Virus record (IMG/VR): IMGVR_UViG_3300009503_000020
Coordinates: 1-64,000 of that record
Source: a virus
Length of the DNA: 64,000 bases
Direction: 5' to 3' (one strand)
In this document: piece by piece, positions 30,746 to 38,487 of the stretch
How the letters are laid out: each line of letters starts with the position of its first letter
Position numbering within the stretch: the first letter of the stretch is position 1
Notes under the pieces: model-generated
What the model was told of the DNA's origin: nothing
Databases searched by the model: none
The model's input: only the letters and a program-made list of their open reading frames with translations
Made by a program: the position numbers and the translations under genes

Positions 30746-31231
30746 ATGAGTTTAGGATTTGAACGTTTAAGAGATAATCTCTGGGAAAGTGATGATGCTT
30801 TTATCTTCGAACTGAAGCAACCAATAACTGATGTTGAGGAGTTTGGCAGGATATTACAATTATATCTCAAAGGCAAGAAGCTACCTTTCCATGTAAGAAA
30901 AGCTTACCTAGTCTTCAAGCAGAGAAGAGTTGACAAATCTCTCAGGCCTTATTGGAAGTTAGGATTCCTTATTATGCACATCAAAAGAAGACCATTAAGT
31001 TCTTACTTCAATCCTTGGCACGATGAATTCAAAGGTTCAGAGACAGTAGTCATTGGATGGGAATTGGGACAAGATTTCTTCTTCACTTACAATGAAGTAA
31101 AAGAACCTCTTGTCTATCACTGGCACTTCACTTGGGAACAAATAGAAGAGTACTTCAAGATTCTAAAAGACTTTGCTAATAAAGATGATGTCTATAAATT
31201 ACTATTAAGATGTGCTAAAGATGGATCCTAA
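30746..31231 (+). CDS. Hypothetical protein, 161 aa
   Basis: Mixed alpha/beta, aromatic-rich protein; no recognised motif. Overlaps the next start by 11 bases. Confidence 0.5.
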   Translation: MSLGFERLRDNLWESDDAFIFELKQPITDVEEFGRILQLYLKGKKLPFHVRKAYLVFKQRRVDKSLRPYWKLGFLIMHIKRRPLSSYFNPWHDEFKGSETVVIGWELGQDFFFTYNEVKEPLVYHWHFTWEQIEEYFKILKDFANKDDVYKLLLRCAKDGS

Positions 31232-31394
31232 GACAGTGTGGAACAAAATACTTCACAAGAAAGAACAGTGTGTCTTTTACTCTAGAGGACTATGCATTCT
31301 CAAAGTAGACTGTCGTGTTCAAATAGAAAAGCCAGAAGCTTTAGCATGCGAAGGTATATGTGAGCACTTTCTCCTTGACACAGAGAAGGGATGA
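31221..31394 (+). CDS. CxFYSRGxC-family protein with VWNKIL motif, 57 aa
   Basis: MDPKTVWNKILHKKEQ opens with the shared W-x-K-I-L element. CVFYSRGLCILKVDC and ACEGICEHF follow. Closest relative is the 34490 protein, which has the same order. Confidence 0.65.
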   Translation: MDPKTVWNKILHKKEQCVFYSRGLCILKVDCRVQIEKPEALACEGICEHFLLDTEKG

Positions 31395-31399
31395 ACTAG

Positions 31400-31630
31400 A
31401 TGAGTGAAGAACTTACTTGGAGAAAGATCTTAGGACAATTTACCATCTTAAGACTAAGAGATGGTTGGACATCTGAGGCTCTTAAAGTCTATGCTGATGA
31501 GGATATTGTTTGGAAATACTTCAGAACTTGGAAAATGAAAACAGCTATGAAGAATGAAAATGAGACAATCATCTCCTTTAAAACTTACCTACAAGAGAAT
31601 GGGATACCTGTAGAGGAGTGTGACGAGTAG
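31400..31630 (+). CDS. Small protein with N-terminal TWRKILG motif, 76 aa
   Basis: MSEELTWRKILGQFTILRL shows the shared element directly after the start. The rest is helical with no cysteine pairs. Confidence 0.55.
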   Translation: MSEELTWRKILGQFTILRLRDGWTSEALKVYADEDIVWKYFRTWKMKTAMKNENETIISFKTYLQENGIPVEECDE

Positions 31631-32003
31631 CTTGGAATTAACTATTAGAATAGGGTTTAGAAGAGGATTTTATAGTCCAAATGGGAAAGGTTGGATTCCT
31701 CTAGAGTCTACTGTAGATTTCTTGCTATCTTGGCTAGCTAAAGTAGCAATACAAGTCTATTCTATTAAGGAAGTTGAAGATCCTGAAAGAGGCAAGGTGT
31801 TTGAAGTAGTCTTTAAACCTAAAGAACTATCTACAGAGTCTTTTGGAGACTTGGAGAAGAACTTGCATTCAAGTCTTTTACAAGAGGAAAGTGTGGAATA
31901 CTGTCAAGTGAAAATCATAGGGATAGAGTTTACTAGCAAAGACTGGAGAACACAGCTGGCAAAGACATTAATGGAGAAAGTCTCAAATGAGAAGAAAACT
32001 TAG
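31620..32003 (+). CDS. Hypothetical protein, about 127 aa
   Basis: GTG at 31620 has GAGGAG close upstream; TTG at 31632 is an alternative. Beta-hairpin N-terminus and helical middle. No family. Confidence 0.45.
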   Translation: MTSSLELTIRIGFRRGFYSPNGKGWIPLESTVDFLLSWLAKVAIQVYSIKEVEDPERGKVFEVVFKPKELSTESFGDLEKNLHSSLLQEESVEYCQVKIIGIEFTSKDWRTQLAKTLMEKVSNEKKT

Positions 32004-32250
32004 ATGCAATGCTAAACTAATCTTAGGAGAGAATCTGGGACAGATGTGGTCTTCTTGTAAGTTGAGATTGAATGGTCTATGCTGTAAAGATTGCAAGAAG
32101 TTAGACACATGTCGAATACCTTGTTCACTCTTAGCACGTTACTATGACCATGCTGAGGATAAATTCAAGTTCAAGAACTTTAATTGTGAATATTACTGTA
32201 CTAAAATGGAGGCTCTGTTTAAGAGAATAACAAATGAGAGAGGACATTGA
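31987..32250 (+). CDS. CC-type cysteine-rich protein, 87 aa
   Basis: CKLRLNGLCCKDCKKLDTC, then C and CEYYC. The L-CC-K-D-C core repeats that of the 20880 mini-protein (ICCKDC), so this is a dispersed relative of the five-gene array. Confidence 0.55.
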   Translation: MRRKLRCNAKLILGENLGQMWSSCKLRLNGLCCKDCKKLDTCRIPCSLLARYYDHAEDKFKFKNFNCEYYCTKMEALFKRITNERGH

Positions 32251-32251
32251 T

Positions 32252-32539
32252 ATGGGATTGTATGATTCCTTTATTGCTAAGATAAGGTGTCCTATCTGCA
32301 AGAAAGTAGGAGAGTTTGAATTTCAGACCAAGGATTTAGTATGCTTGCTGTTGTGTTTCAGGAAAGGAGACAAAGTAGAAACAGATACCTTGATAATAAA
32401 AGATGGAATAGTTAAAGATGCTATAGGTAGATGTCCTCATTGTCAAGAGTTACTCACTGGTGATATAGTAATAAAGAATCATCGTTTCAAGACAATTAAG
32501 AACATAAAGAAATGGGTAAGTCCAAAGGAAGAAGTATAA
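32252..32539 (+). CDS. Zinc-ribbon protein, 95 aa
   Basis: Start at 32252 after GAGAGGACATTG. CPICKKVGEFEFQTKD ... RCPHCQELLTGD is a zinc ribbon with a long insertion between knuckles. Confidence 0.6.
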   Translation: MGLYDSFIAKIRCPICKKVGEFEFQTKDLVCLLLCFRKGDKVETDTLIIKDGIVKDAIGRCPHCQELLTGDIVIKNHRFKTIKNIKKWVSPKEEV

Positions 32540-32554
32540 GGAGGGAAGAGAGAA

Positions 32555-32824
32555 ATGCCTTACATAATTAAAGAAAAGAGAGAACGTTTTGAACCTGCAG
32601 TAGCTAACCTAGTAGCTTTGCTCCAAGAAGATCCAGAGAATGTAGCTGGCAATCTCAACTATGTGATAACTGCTGTTCTTAAGAGGCTGATAGCTACTAA
32701 CAAGAGATACAAGACAATGAATGACTTGATAGGTGCACTGGAGTGTTGCAAGTTAGAACTCTATAGAAGAGTAGTTGGACCATATGAGGATACGGCAATA
32801 GAACGCAATAGTGATGTAGAATGA
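32555..32824 (+). CDS. DUF6899-like conserved small protein, 89 aa
   Basis: MPYIIKEKRERFEPAV ... NLNYVITAVLKRL ... IGALECCKLELYRR closely matches a small protein very widespread in phages and prokaryotes (MPYI ... NLNYVIT ... GVLECVKLELYRR). Function is not known to me. ATG after AAGGAGGGAAGAGAA. Confidence 0.7.
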   Translation: MPYIIKEKRERFEPAVANLVALLQEDPENVAGNLNYVITAVLKRLIATNKRYKTMNDLIGALECCKLELYRRVVGPYEDTAIERNSDVE

Positions 32825-33051
32825 AGAAGTGTGACTACTGTAAGAAGGATATCCATGAGATGAATTATATACAAGTAACCTTCTTAGGTGAAACTCAACG
32901 GATAGCTCAGTTCTTCAGGAGACCTATTCAACTAGAGTTCTGTTCCTTTAATTGCTTTCAAGAATACTTCAATCTAATGATAAAAGAACAAGCAGTAGAG
33001 GAAGAAAGAGTAAGACAGGAGAGAGAACGACAAGCTCAGATGAAAACTTGA
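32821..33051 (+). CDS. TRASH/MYM-like zinc-finger protein, 76 aa
   Basis: CDYCKKDIHEMN ... LEFCSFNCFQEYF has the C-x2-C ... FCS-x-x-C order of TRASH/MYM-type zinc fingers. Charged coiled-coil tail. Confidence 0.6.
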   Translation: MKKCDYCKKDIHEMNYIQVTFLGETQRIAQFFRRPIQLEFCSFNCFQEYFNLMIKEQAVEEERVRQERERQAQMKT

Positions 33052-33061
33052 GGTGGTGATA

Positions 33062-33490
33062 GTGAATAAGAAAAATACTAAGAAGTTAATGAAGGACTTT
33101 CCTAAACTGTATCCAGAATACAATCCTCTATTTGCTAGTAGAGTAAGGATGCCTTTTGTTTTTGACTGTCAAGATGGATGGTTTGATCTCATCTACAAAT
33201 TAAGTCAAGATATTCAGAGAGTAATAGACAATACTCCAGACTCTACTCTCTTCAAAGACTTTTTCGTTATGCAAGTGAAACAGAAATGGGGACTCTTGAG
33301 ATACTATGTCTCATATGGAACTGATGAGATCTTTGATTTAATTCACAAAGCAGAGGGAGAGAGTGGACATATCTGTGAAATATGTGGCAAGCCTGGAACA
33401 TTAACTGTTAAACATGGCTTCTTGCAAACACTATGTCCATATCACAGAAAGAAGAAAGGAGCTAAAGAGGTAGAGCCTGAAGAGGAATAG
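33062..33490 (+). CDS. Conserved phage-type protein with C-terminal zinc ribbon, 142 aa
   Basis: GTG at 33062 fits the AGGTGGTGAT site. CQDGWFDLIYKLSQDI, VMQVKQKWGLLRYYV and HICEICGKPGTL ... TLCPYH appear in the same order as in a common phage family of unknown function (GDGWF ... QVKEKFGGLRFY ... CE-x-CG). The end is very acidic. Confidence 0.65.
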   Translation: MNKKNTKKLMKDFPKLYPEYNPLFASRVRMPFVFDCQDGWFDLIYKLSQDIQRVIDNTPDSTLFKDFFVMQVKQKWGLLRYYVSYGTDEIFDLIHKAEGESGHICEICGKPGTLTVKHGFLQTLCPYHRKKKGAKEVEPEEE

Positions 33491-33492
33491 AA

Positions 33493-33801
33493 ATGAGAAA
33501 GAAGAAAGTGAGTTACGCATACTTCTGTGACATCTGTGGGAAGCAGATACTTGATGTTGGACAAGAGGTACCCAGATGTGCTCTCTGTGGGAAGGAGATA
33601 TGTCTAGACTGTTCTCGTTTTATCTGTAAAAGGGCTCCAGTAGCTCAAGGAACATCAGGTGGCTTCTCTTGGCAACTTATTCCATCTCCACAGTATACTG
33701 AGGAACTTAGAATATGCAAGGAGTGCACTGATTCTCTCAAGCTTACTCTTCATGTAGTTGCTAGGAAGAATAAAAATGGAAATAAAGATAACAGACATTA
33801 A
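33493..33801 (+). CDS. FYVE/RING-like zinc protein, 102 aa (paralogue of 34764)
   Basis: CDICGKQIL, CALCGKEICLDC, and CKEC give eight cysteines in cross-brace-like order, followed by LKLTLHVVARKNKNGNKD. The 34764 protein has the same order. Confidence 0.6.
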   Translation: MRKKKVSYAYFCDICGKQILDVGQEVPRCALCGKEICLDCSRFICKRAPVAQGTSGGFSWQLIPSPQYTEELRICKECTDSLKLTLHVVARKNKNGNKDNRH

Positions 33802-34117
33802 AGTCTACCACCATAGCTTGTTGCCATCGGAGAAAGCAGTAGACATAGAAGTATTCTTTGTAGCCAAGAAAGGTGAGTACTTCTTCTGTGCTAGTTCAGG
33901 AGTATTCACTTTGTATTCGTGGTTGTCTGAAGATGATATGAAGACTGTCATCTATAGACAGATAGTAGAGATGGCTAAAAAAGAATATGAGAAGTGGAAA
34001 GAAAAGAAACAAGAAGAAGATAAACTGTTAAGAAACTATCCTTGGGTTAGACAATTGAAAGGAAAAGTTCCTGAAGTCTATATCCTGTCAGATAAGTTAG
34101 AGGAGAAACCTAAATGA
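33776..34117 (+). CDS. Hypothetical protein, 113 aa
   Basis: ATG after TAGGAAGAATAAAA. Beta-rich N-terminal half, helical C-terminal half. Overlaps the phosphatase ATG by four bases. Confidence 0.5.
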   Translation: MEIKITDIKVYHHSLLPSEKAVDIEVFFVAKKGEYFFCASSGVFTLYSWLSEDDMKTVIYRQIVEMAKKEYEKWKEKKQEEDKLLRNYPWVRQLKGKVPEVYILSDKLEEKPK

Positions 34118-34512
34118 CTACTTGGGTAACTAAAGTCTTGGGCTTTCAGTCTATGACTGATGTCTTTCCTAAAGATGCTATTGCTATCTCCTTACTAGAC
34201 TTACAAGATGGATACAATGAGCCAGAACTTATCTTCAGAAAAGCAAAGAAGATACTAGAAGAACTAGCAAGAGGAAAGAGAGTTATTTTGTTCTGTGCAG
34301 CAGGTCTGAGCAGAAGTCCTGGAATGGTAGCATTGATAATTGCCTTTGAGACTTATATGCCTTACAGAGAAACCTTGTACTTGATTAAAGATGACATAGC
34401 TCCTTGGATTCAAGTTAACCCTGACTTTCAAGATGCTTGTGAACAAGCTCTCTCAATCATGAATGCTAAACTAGTAAAGAGGAGTAAATATGAAGCTCAA
34501 ACCGAAGGCTGA
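34114..34512 (+). CDS. Dual-specificity/tyrosine phosphatase-like protein, 132 aa
   Basis: VILFCAAGLSRSPGM (about residues 64-78) is a C-x5-R-S phosphatase loop, preceded by a GKR strand as in dual-specificity phosphatases. A likely general acid is in LLDLQDG (about 28-34). Short for the family, so a minimal domain. Could act on host phosphoproteins or on RNA 5' triphosphates. Confidence 0.65.
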   Translation: MTTWVTKVLGFQSMTDVFPKDAIAISLLDLQDGYNEPELIFRKAKKILEELARGKRVILFCAAGLSRSPGMVALIIAFETYMPYRETLYLIKDDIAPWIQVNPDFQDACEQALSIMNAKLVKRSKYEAQTEG

Positions 34513-34744
34513 GAATTCTAAGAACAAGGAAGACCTTCTTGCCTGGAACAAAATACTTTACACACCAGAGTCTTGTATCTATTATATGAGAGGAGATTGT
34601 TACTTGAAATGCTTATATGGTAAGTTCTCAGGTGATGGTTTAGCCTGTAGAGGTATTTGCAAGGCTTTTATTCCTATGACTAGAGAAAATACAAGTCCTT
34701 CAAAATACTTATATGACCTAGAAACTCAAGCTAAGATGTATTAA
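34490..34744 (+). CDS. CxYYMRGxC-family protein with AWNKIL motif, 84 aa
   Basis: LLAWNKILYTPES precedes CIYYMRGDCYLKC and ACRGICKAF. Near-identical motif order to the 31221 protein, so a recent paralogue. Confidence 0.65.
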   Translation: MKLKPKAENSKNKEDLLAWNKILYTPESCIYYMRGDCYLKCLYGKFSGDGLACRGICKAFIPMTRENTSPSKYLYDLETQAKMY

Positions 34745-34763
34745 ACAAGATAGGAGCAATAAA

Positions 34764-35192
34764 ATGTTTGGACATAAGAAGAAGAAAAGCATGGGTACAC
34801 CTGCTAATGTCTCTTATTCAACTTCCAGTTCATCTTCAACAAGCTCTACATCTGCAGTTACTCCTGTTATTTATACAACCAGCATAGTGCCTTGTGTTCT
34901 CCCAGAAGTTGGGAGATGTGAGATCTGTGGAGAGAAAGTATATGGACAAATCTATGAATGTCAACTTTGTGGGAAGAAGACCTGTGGAGAGCATATTAGA
35001 GTGATAACTCGTCTTTCTCATTTCTATGTGACTTCTTCAACATTTGTAGTTTACACTGTTTCTCCAACTCCTGTTAACCCTATAGCTCAAGATGATATCT
35101 ATATCTGTACTTCTTGTGCAGATATTCTCAAGCTATCATTAAGAGTAGCAGCTAAAAACGGAGAGAACAAAAATGACCAACCAGAGAAATGA
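34764..35192 (+). CDS. FYVE/RING-like zinc protein with Ser/Thr-rich N-terminus, 142 aa
   Basis: The N-terminal 35 residues are Ser/Thr-rich, then CEICGEKVYG, CQLCGKKTCGEH and CTSC, ending ILKLSLRVAAKNGENKND. Paralogue of the 33493 protein with an added disordered N-terminus. Confidence 0.6.
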   Translation: MFGHKKKKSMGTPANVSYSTSSSSSTSSTSAVTPVIYTTSIVPCVLPEVGRCEICGEKVYGQIYECQLCGKKTCGEHIRVITRLSHFYVTSSTFVVYTVSPTPVNPIAQDDIYICTSCADILKLSLRVAAKNGENKNDQPEK

Positions 35193-35583
35193 GTTAGCTA
35201 AGAAGTTAGATGAAAAAGCATACTATGAATATATTAGAGAAAGAGATAAGAAGAGAAAGGAGAGAATAGAGCGAATAGTTAGCTTCATACTTCACTTAAC
35301 TGGAACTCATGTCATAGACTACTCTCCAACGGTTGTTTACTTAGGAAAAGAAGCTCGTAATTTCTACAAGTGCAAAGTCTGTAAAGCAGAATTCACTTCT
35401 GATGGTTTAAAAGTGCAAGCTTTCAAGTGGTTTGCAACACTTGTTGGACTTGTCTCAGCTACAGCAGTAAATGAAGCTATTGGATTCTATAAAGATCAAA
35501 TCTTCTTAGTTTTGTTTCCTCTGCTCATACTACATTTAGCTACAGGAATAATAAACTTATTTGCATGTGTGCGGGAACACTGA
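35173..35583 (+). CDS. Membrane protein with CxxC pair, 136 aa
   Basis: Basic coiled-coil N-terminus, CKVCKAEF in the middle and two hydrophobic segments at about residues 85-100 and 108-130. Confidence 0.55.
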   Translation: MTNQRNELAKKLDEKAYYEYIRERDKKRKERIERIVSFILHLTGTHVIDYSPTVVYLGKEARNFYKCKVCKAEFTSDGLKVQAFKWFATLVGLVSATAVNEAIGFYKDQIFLVLFPLLILHLATGIINLFACVREH

Positions 35584-35798
35584 TGGAAGAGAAAATATGT
35601 GCTAGGTGTGGTAAGCCTATCAAAGATAGGAAACGCTTTCTTCTTATCTTAGAGGAGAGACCTCGTTACAGAACCTATTACCAACCAACTCCTTTAGGTC
35701 TATACTTTCATGAACGGTGTGTCAAGAGAATATCAGTGAATGTTAGAAATCTCTATGACCTGATTAAAGTAATGAACAAGTTAAGTGATCAAAAATGA
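35583..35798 (+). CDS. Treble-clef-like zinc protein, 71 aa
   Basis: ATG overlaps the preceding TGA. CARCGKPI ... YFHERCVKRI gives C-x2-C ... H-x2-C. Similar to small PARP/LIM-like single fingers. Confidence 0.55.
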   Translation: MEEKICARCGKPIKDRKRFLLILEERPRYRTYYQPTPLGLYFHERCVKRISVNVRNLYDLIKVMNKLSDQK

Positions 35799-36019
35799 AG
35801 GAGAAAAAGAAGACACAAGATATCTGGGTAGCACCTAAGAGGTGTCCTCTTATGAAGAGTTGTGAAGAGGATGTTCCTTGGGATACTTTTGAAGCTATAT
35901 GTGAGACTCAGAACTGGGTATTCTGCAAGAAAGCAGAGAAGGCTGCTAAGAAGTATAAACGTAAACCATATGAGTGGAAGCTTATACATGAACTTGGAGG
36001 TTTGCCACATGGAGTTTAG
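35795..36019 (+). CDS. CPxxxxC-family small protein, 74 aa
   Basis: KRCPLMKSCEEDVPWDTFEAIC, FCKKAE and KRKPYEWKLI follow the order seen at 12704 and 42923. ATGA overlap with the preceding gene. Confidence 0.6.
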   Translation: MKEKKKTQDIWVAPKRCPLMKSCEEDVPWDTFEAICETQNWVFCKKAEKAAKKYKRKPYEWKLIHELGGLPHGV

Positions 36020-36067
36020 AAAGGTTTATCAATATTCAAAGATAGAAAATACTCAGGGAAACAAATC

Positions 36068-36187
36068 ATGGTCAAGAGAAAGAGAAGAGCCATCAGAGGA
36101 ATCTGTGAAGACTGTGGAAACTACGACACCCTCCAAGAAGTTGACGGACTGTGGCTCTGTGAGACATGCAGAAGAATGCGATCATGA
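36068..36187 (+). CDS. Zinc-ribbon mini-protein, 39 aa
   Basis: ATG after CAGGGAAACAAATC. Highly basic start MVKRKRRAIRG, then CEDCGNYD and CETCRR: a canonical zinc ribbon. This frame is more convincing than the competing frame across 36009-36160. Confidence 0.55.
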   Translation: MVKRKRRAIRGICEDCGNYDTLQEVDGLWLCETCRRMRS

Positions 36188-36356
36188 TTGGGAAGAAATT
36201 GGATGTCTGATTACATATCCTAAAGATGAAGTAACTGATGGTGGAAGACCTTATTCAGGATATATGGAAGTACAAGATGAGTTTGTTGTATGTTTATGTA
36301 AGAAATGTGGAGAAGTGAAGTTGAAATGGAATCCATGGAAGAGAATACTAGAGTAA
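36159..36356 (+). CDS. Zinc-binding small protein, 65 aa
   Basis: GTG start assumed at 36159. CDHDWEEIGC at the start and CLCKKCGEVK near the end are a common zinc-knuckle layout (C-x-H-x-W ... C-x-x-CG). C-terminus NPWKRILE is a W-x-x-I-L element. Confidence 0.5.
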   Translation: MRHAEECDHDWEEIGCLITYPKDEVTDGGRPYSGYMEVQDEFVVCLCKKCGEVKLKWNPWKRILE

Positions 36357-37579
36357 AAGAATGGGAATCACCTGCAGAACGACTAGACAAGTTGGCTAAG
36401 GAATTGAAGAGAAAGAGAAGCCTACAACGCATAAGAGGCATAGTTTCTGATATCTTAGTATGCAAACCTTCTGACTTGCAAGACTTTTCATTTAATGTAG
36501 GTGCACACAAGTTCAGAGGAGTTCTTTATTCTAAGAGAAATAGTCTGATGGGTACTCTGATTTATCTTTGGGATAACAAGCCTGGCATCCTCAGAGGTTA
36601 CCCAAAAATCAAGTATTCAGAAGACTCGAGGTTGCTTGGGAAAGAAGTTATTGCACAAGAAAAGTGCGACGGGACGAATCTGTTGCTTTGGAAGTTCCCA
36701 GATGGAACAATAGGTGGAAAGACTCGCTTGACTCCATATTGGAAAGGTCACAAATCATTCTTCTTCAAGACAGAAACATGGGAAGATCTCTTAAAGAAAG
36801 CAGACAATGGAGAAACTTATCCTAAGATAAAGAAACTCTTAGAGGACATGAATGTTGCTGTATGTGGAGAATTGTATGGATCAGAGTTAGCTCATGACTT
36901 TGTACACTACAAGTTTCCTCCTATAGGATTTAAGGTATTTGATATCATTGACAGAGAGACTATGAGATTCCTTCCTCCTTTGAAAGCTCTTAAGATAGCA
37001 GATGACTATGGAATTCCTAGAGTAGAAGTAAGATGGCAAGGAATATTAACTAAGAAAGAAGTTGAACGCATTGAATTTGAATTGACTAAGTCTCTTGATA
37101 TAGAAGAAGGATGGGTTGCTAAAGCATACTTCCCTAAAGAGAATGATTGTTATTTCTGTAAACTTAAGTGTGAAAGTGTTAAGGAACGCTGTTGGGAAAC
37201 TACACACAAAGAAGGAATACCTAGAACAATTATCAGGAAAGCTATCCGTAAAGTATTAGAGAACTATCCTGAAGATAATACAATTGAGAGTATGGAACCT
37301 CATGTTATTGAAGAATTAAGAGAGGAAGTTGAACAGAGTTTCATAGATAAATCAATAGATAGAATAAGAGAGCAAATTAGGTACACACTTGTTCCTAATG
37401 ATGAGGCTCTCTTTAAACTAGTTATTGAGAAGATGAGAGAACTTAAAAAGAAAGGGTTAGACTTGACAGACAAGAAATCAGTCCTGCACAACTTAGCTAA
37501 TGAACTAGGAAACATAAATGGAAGCAAGATATACTTCCTGTATCTACAATCATTAAAGAAGCTAGAACAAGAAAAATAA
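36326..37579 (+). CDS. ATP-dependent RNA ligase-like nucleotidyltransferase, about 417 aa
   Basis: IAQEKCDGTNLLLW contains motif I (K-x-DG) with the lysine that would be adenylylated, GGKTR matches the conserved Arg region, VCGELYG motif III, KVFDI motif IIIa, EGWVAKAY motif IV and FCKLKCE motif V. The order is that of the RNA-ligase branch of covalent nucleotidyltransferases. The helical C-terminal 150 residues resemble the extra domain of archaeal ligases. Likely seals RNA breaks, perhaps tRNA cleavage by host defences. Exact start (36326 or 36335) uncertain. Confidence 0.7.
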   Translation: MESMEENTRVKEWESPAERLDKLAKELKRKRSLQRIRGIVSDILVCKPSDLQDFSFNVGAHKFRGVLYSKRNSLMGTLIYLWDNKPGILRGYPKIKYSEDSRLLGKEVIAQEKCDGTNLLLWKFPDGTIGGKTRLTPYWKGHKSFFFKTETWEDLLKKADNGETYPKIKKLLEDMNVAVCGELYGSELAHDFVHYKFPPIGFKVFDIIDRETMRFLPPLKALKIADDYGIPRVEVRWQGILTKKEVERIEFELTKSLDIEEGWVAKAYFPKENDCYFCKLKCESVKERCWETTHKEGIPRTIIRKAIRKVLENYPEDNTIESMEPHVIEELREEVEQSFIDKSIDRIREQIRYTLVPNDEALFKLVIEKMRELKKKGLDLTDKKSVLHNLANELGNINGSKIYFLYLQSLKKLEQEK

Positions 37580-37604
37580 AGCTACCATGTTCATATGTAG
37601 GTAA

Positions 37605-37614
37605 CATATTAAAG
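37605..37614 (+). promoter_or_regulatory. Archaeal TATA-like box CATATTAAAG
   Basis: Lies about 33 bases before the ATG at 37647 in a 67-base intergenic gap. Confidence 0.35.
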
Positions 37615-37646
37615 CAACCTGAGATGCCGATATAAGGTGTGGAGAA

Positions 37647-38054
37647 ATGAAGATTACAAACAAGCCCTCATTTGAGTATAAGACTGCTAGAAAGGACCAT
37701 GTCTGCATGTTCTGTGGTGACATAATTCCAAAAGGTACAAAGTATTACTCTAAATCAGAGTACTCAAAGGAGTTGAGGAGACTCTTAGAAGAGAGAACTG
37801 GTTTTGATATCTATACAATAAAGAAACGTACTCACTTCTGGTATGTAGATAAAGTCTCTTGGGCATTCTGTAGTCTAAAGTGCATGTCGTTCTTCACTTG
37901 CTTGTCAGAAGATAAACTTCCAGAAGAAGTTAAGAAAAGGAAACAAGACAAGATAAACTCTATAGTAAATAATATAAGTGATACCCTAAATATGATGGCT
38001 TCTCTAGGTGGGTTAGAAGATAAACGAAAGCAAGATCCTCCTTGTACTTGTTGA
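37647..38054 (+). CDS. Treble-clef zinc protein, 135 aa
   Basis: YKTARKDHVCMFCGDIIPKGTKY and WAFCSLKCMSFF form a C-x2-C ... C-x3-C finger typical of small phage proteins that begin with this element. Helical tail ending PPCTC. Confidence 0.6.
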   Translation: MKITNKPSFEYKTARKDHVCMFCGDIIPKGTKYYSKSEYSKELRRLLEERTGFDIYTIKKRTHFWYVDKVSWAFCSLKCMSFFTCLSEDKLPEEVKKRKQDKINSIVNNISDTLNMMASLGGLEDKRKQDPPCTC

Positions 38055-38060
38055 GTAACA

Positions 38061-38067
38061 TATATAT
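38061..38067 (+). promoter_or_regulatory. Archaeal TATA box TATATAT
   Basis: About 35 bases before the ATG at 38100; a second AT-rich element ATTTAAAG follows at about 38080. Confidence 0.4.
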
Positions 38068-38099
38068 TTCCAGAGTAACATTTAAAGGATGTGAAACGT

Positions 38100-38372
38100 A
38101 TGAAAGAAGAGAAAACCAAGTTAGGAGATAAGGTGCTAATCTCAAGCAAAACTGAATGTGTTCCTGAAGGTCTATCAATGAAAGAAGTTCCTCAGGGAAA
38201 AGTCTTTGACATAAGATACTACAGAGACAGAGAATGGGTCTTAATCTTCATGGATAAGAAAACATTTGAGTCTCTTAAAGCCTTGTGTGACAAGAGGAAC
38301 TTGGACATTAGAAAAGTGCTATATGGTTCTCTAATGAAGACTAAAGATTTGCTAGGTGGTAAAGATGAGTGA
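38100..38372 (+). CDS. Hypothetical protein, 90 aa
   Basis: ATG after AAAGGATGTGAAACGT. Beta-rich core (KVLISSK ... EWVLIFMD) and a helical C-terminus. Overlaps the next ATG by eight bases. Confidence 0.5.
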   Translation: MKEEKTKLGDKVLISSKTECVPEGLSMKEVPQGKVFDIRYYRDREWVLIFMDKKTFESLKALCDKRNLDIRKVLYGSLMKTKDLLGGKDE

Positions 38373-38487
38373 AGAAAACAAGTTAGATGGAGAGAGATTA
38401 GAGACTGAAGAAAGAGAAGACAGACAGAAGCAAAGGTGGTCTAACTTCAGAAGACAAGAAGAAGAACTTTCTAAGGAAGGATATTGA
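38365..38487 (+). CDS. Hypothetical charged protein, 40 aa
   Basis: Highly charged helix with no hydrophobic core. Its TGA abuts the ATG of the Cas4-like gene, so it may act in translational coupling. Confidence 0.4.
   Translation: MSEENKLDGERLETEEREDRQKQRWSNFRRQEEELSKEGY

Noticed and set aside
35862-36160. N-terminal half of a 164-codon ORF ending at 36356
   Set aside because: The upstream part overlaps two better genes (35795 and 36068) in other frames; only the zinc-binding C-terminal part from about 36159 is kept.
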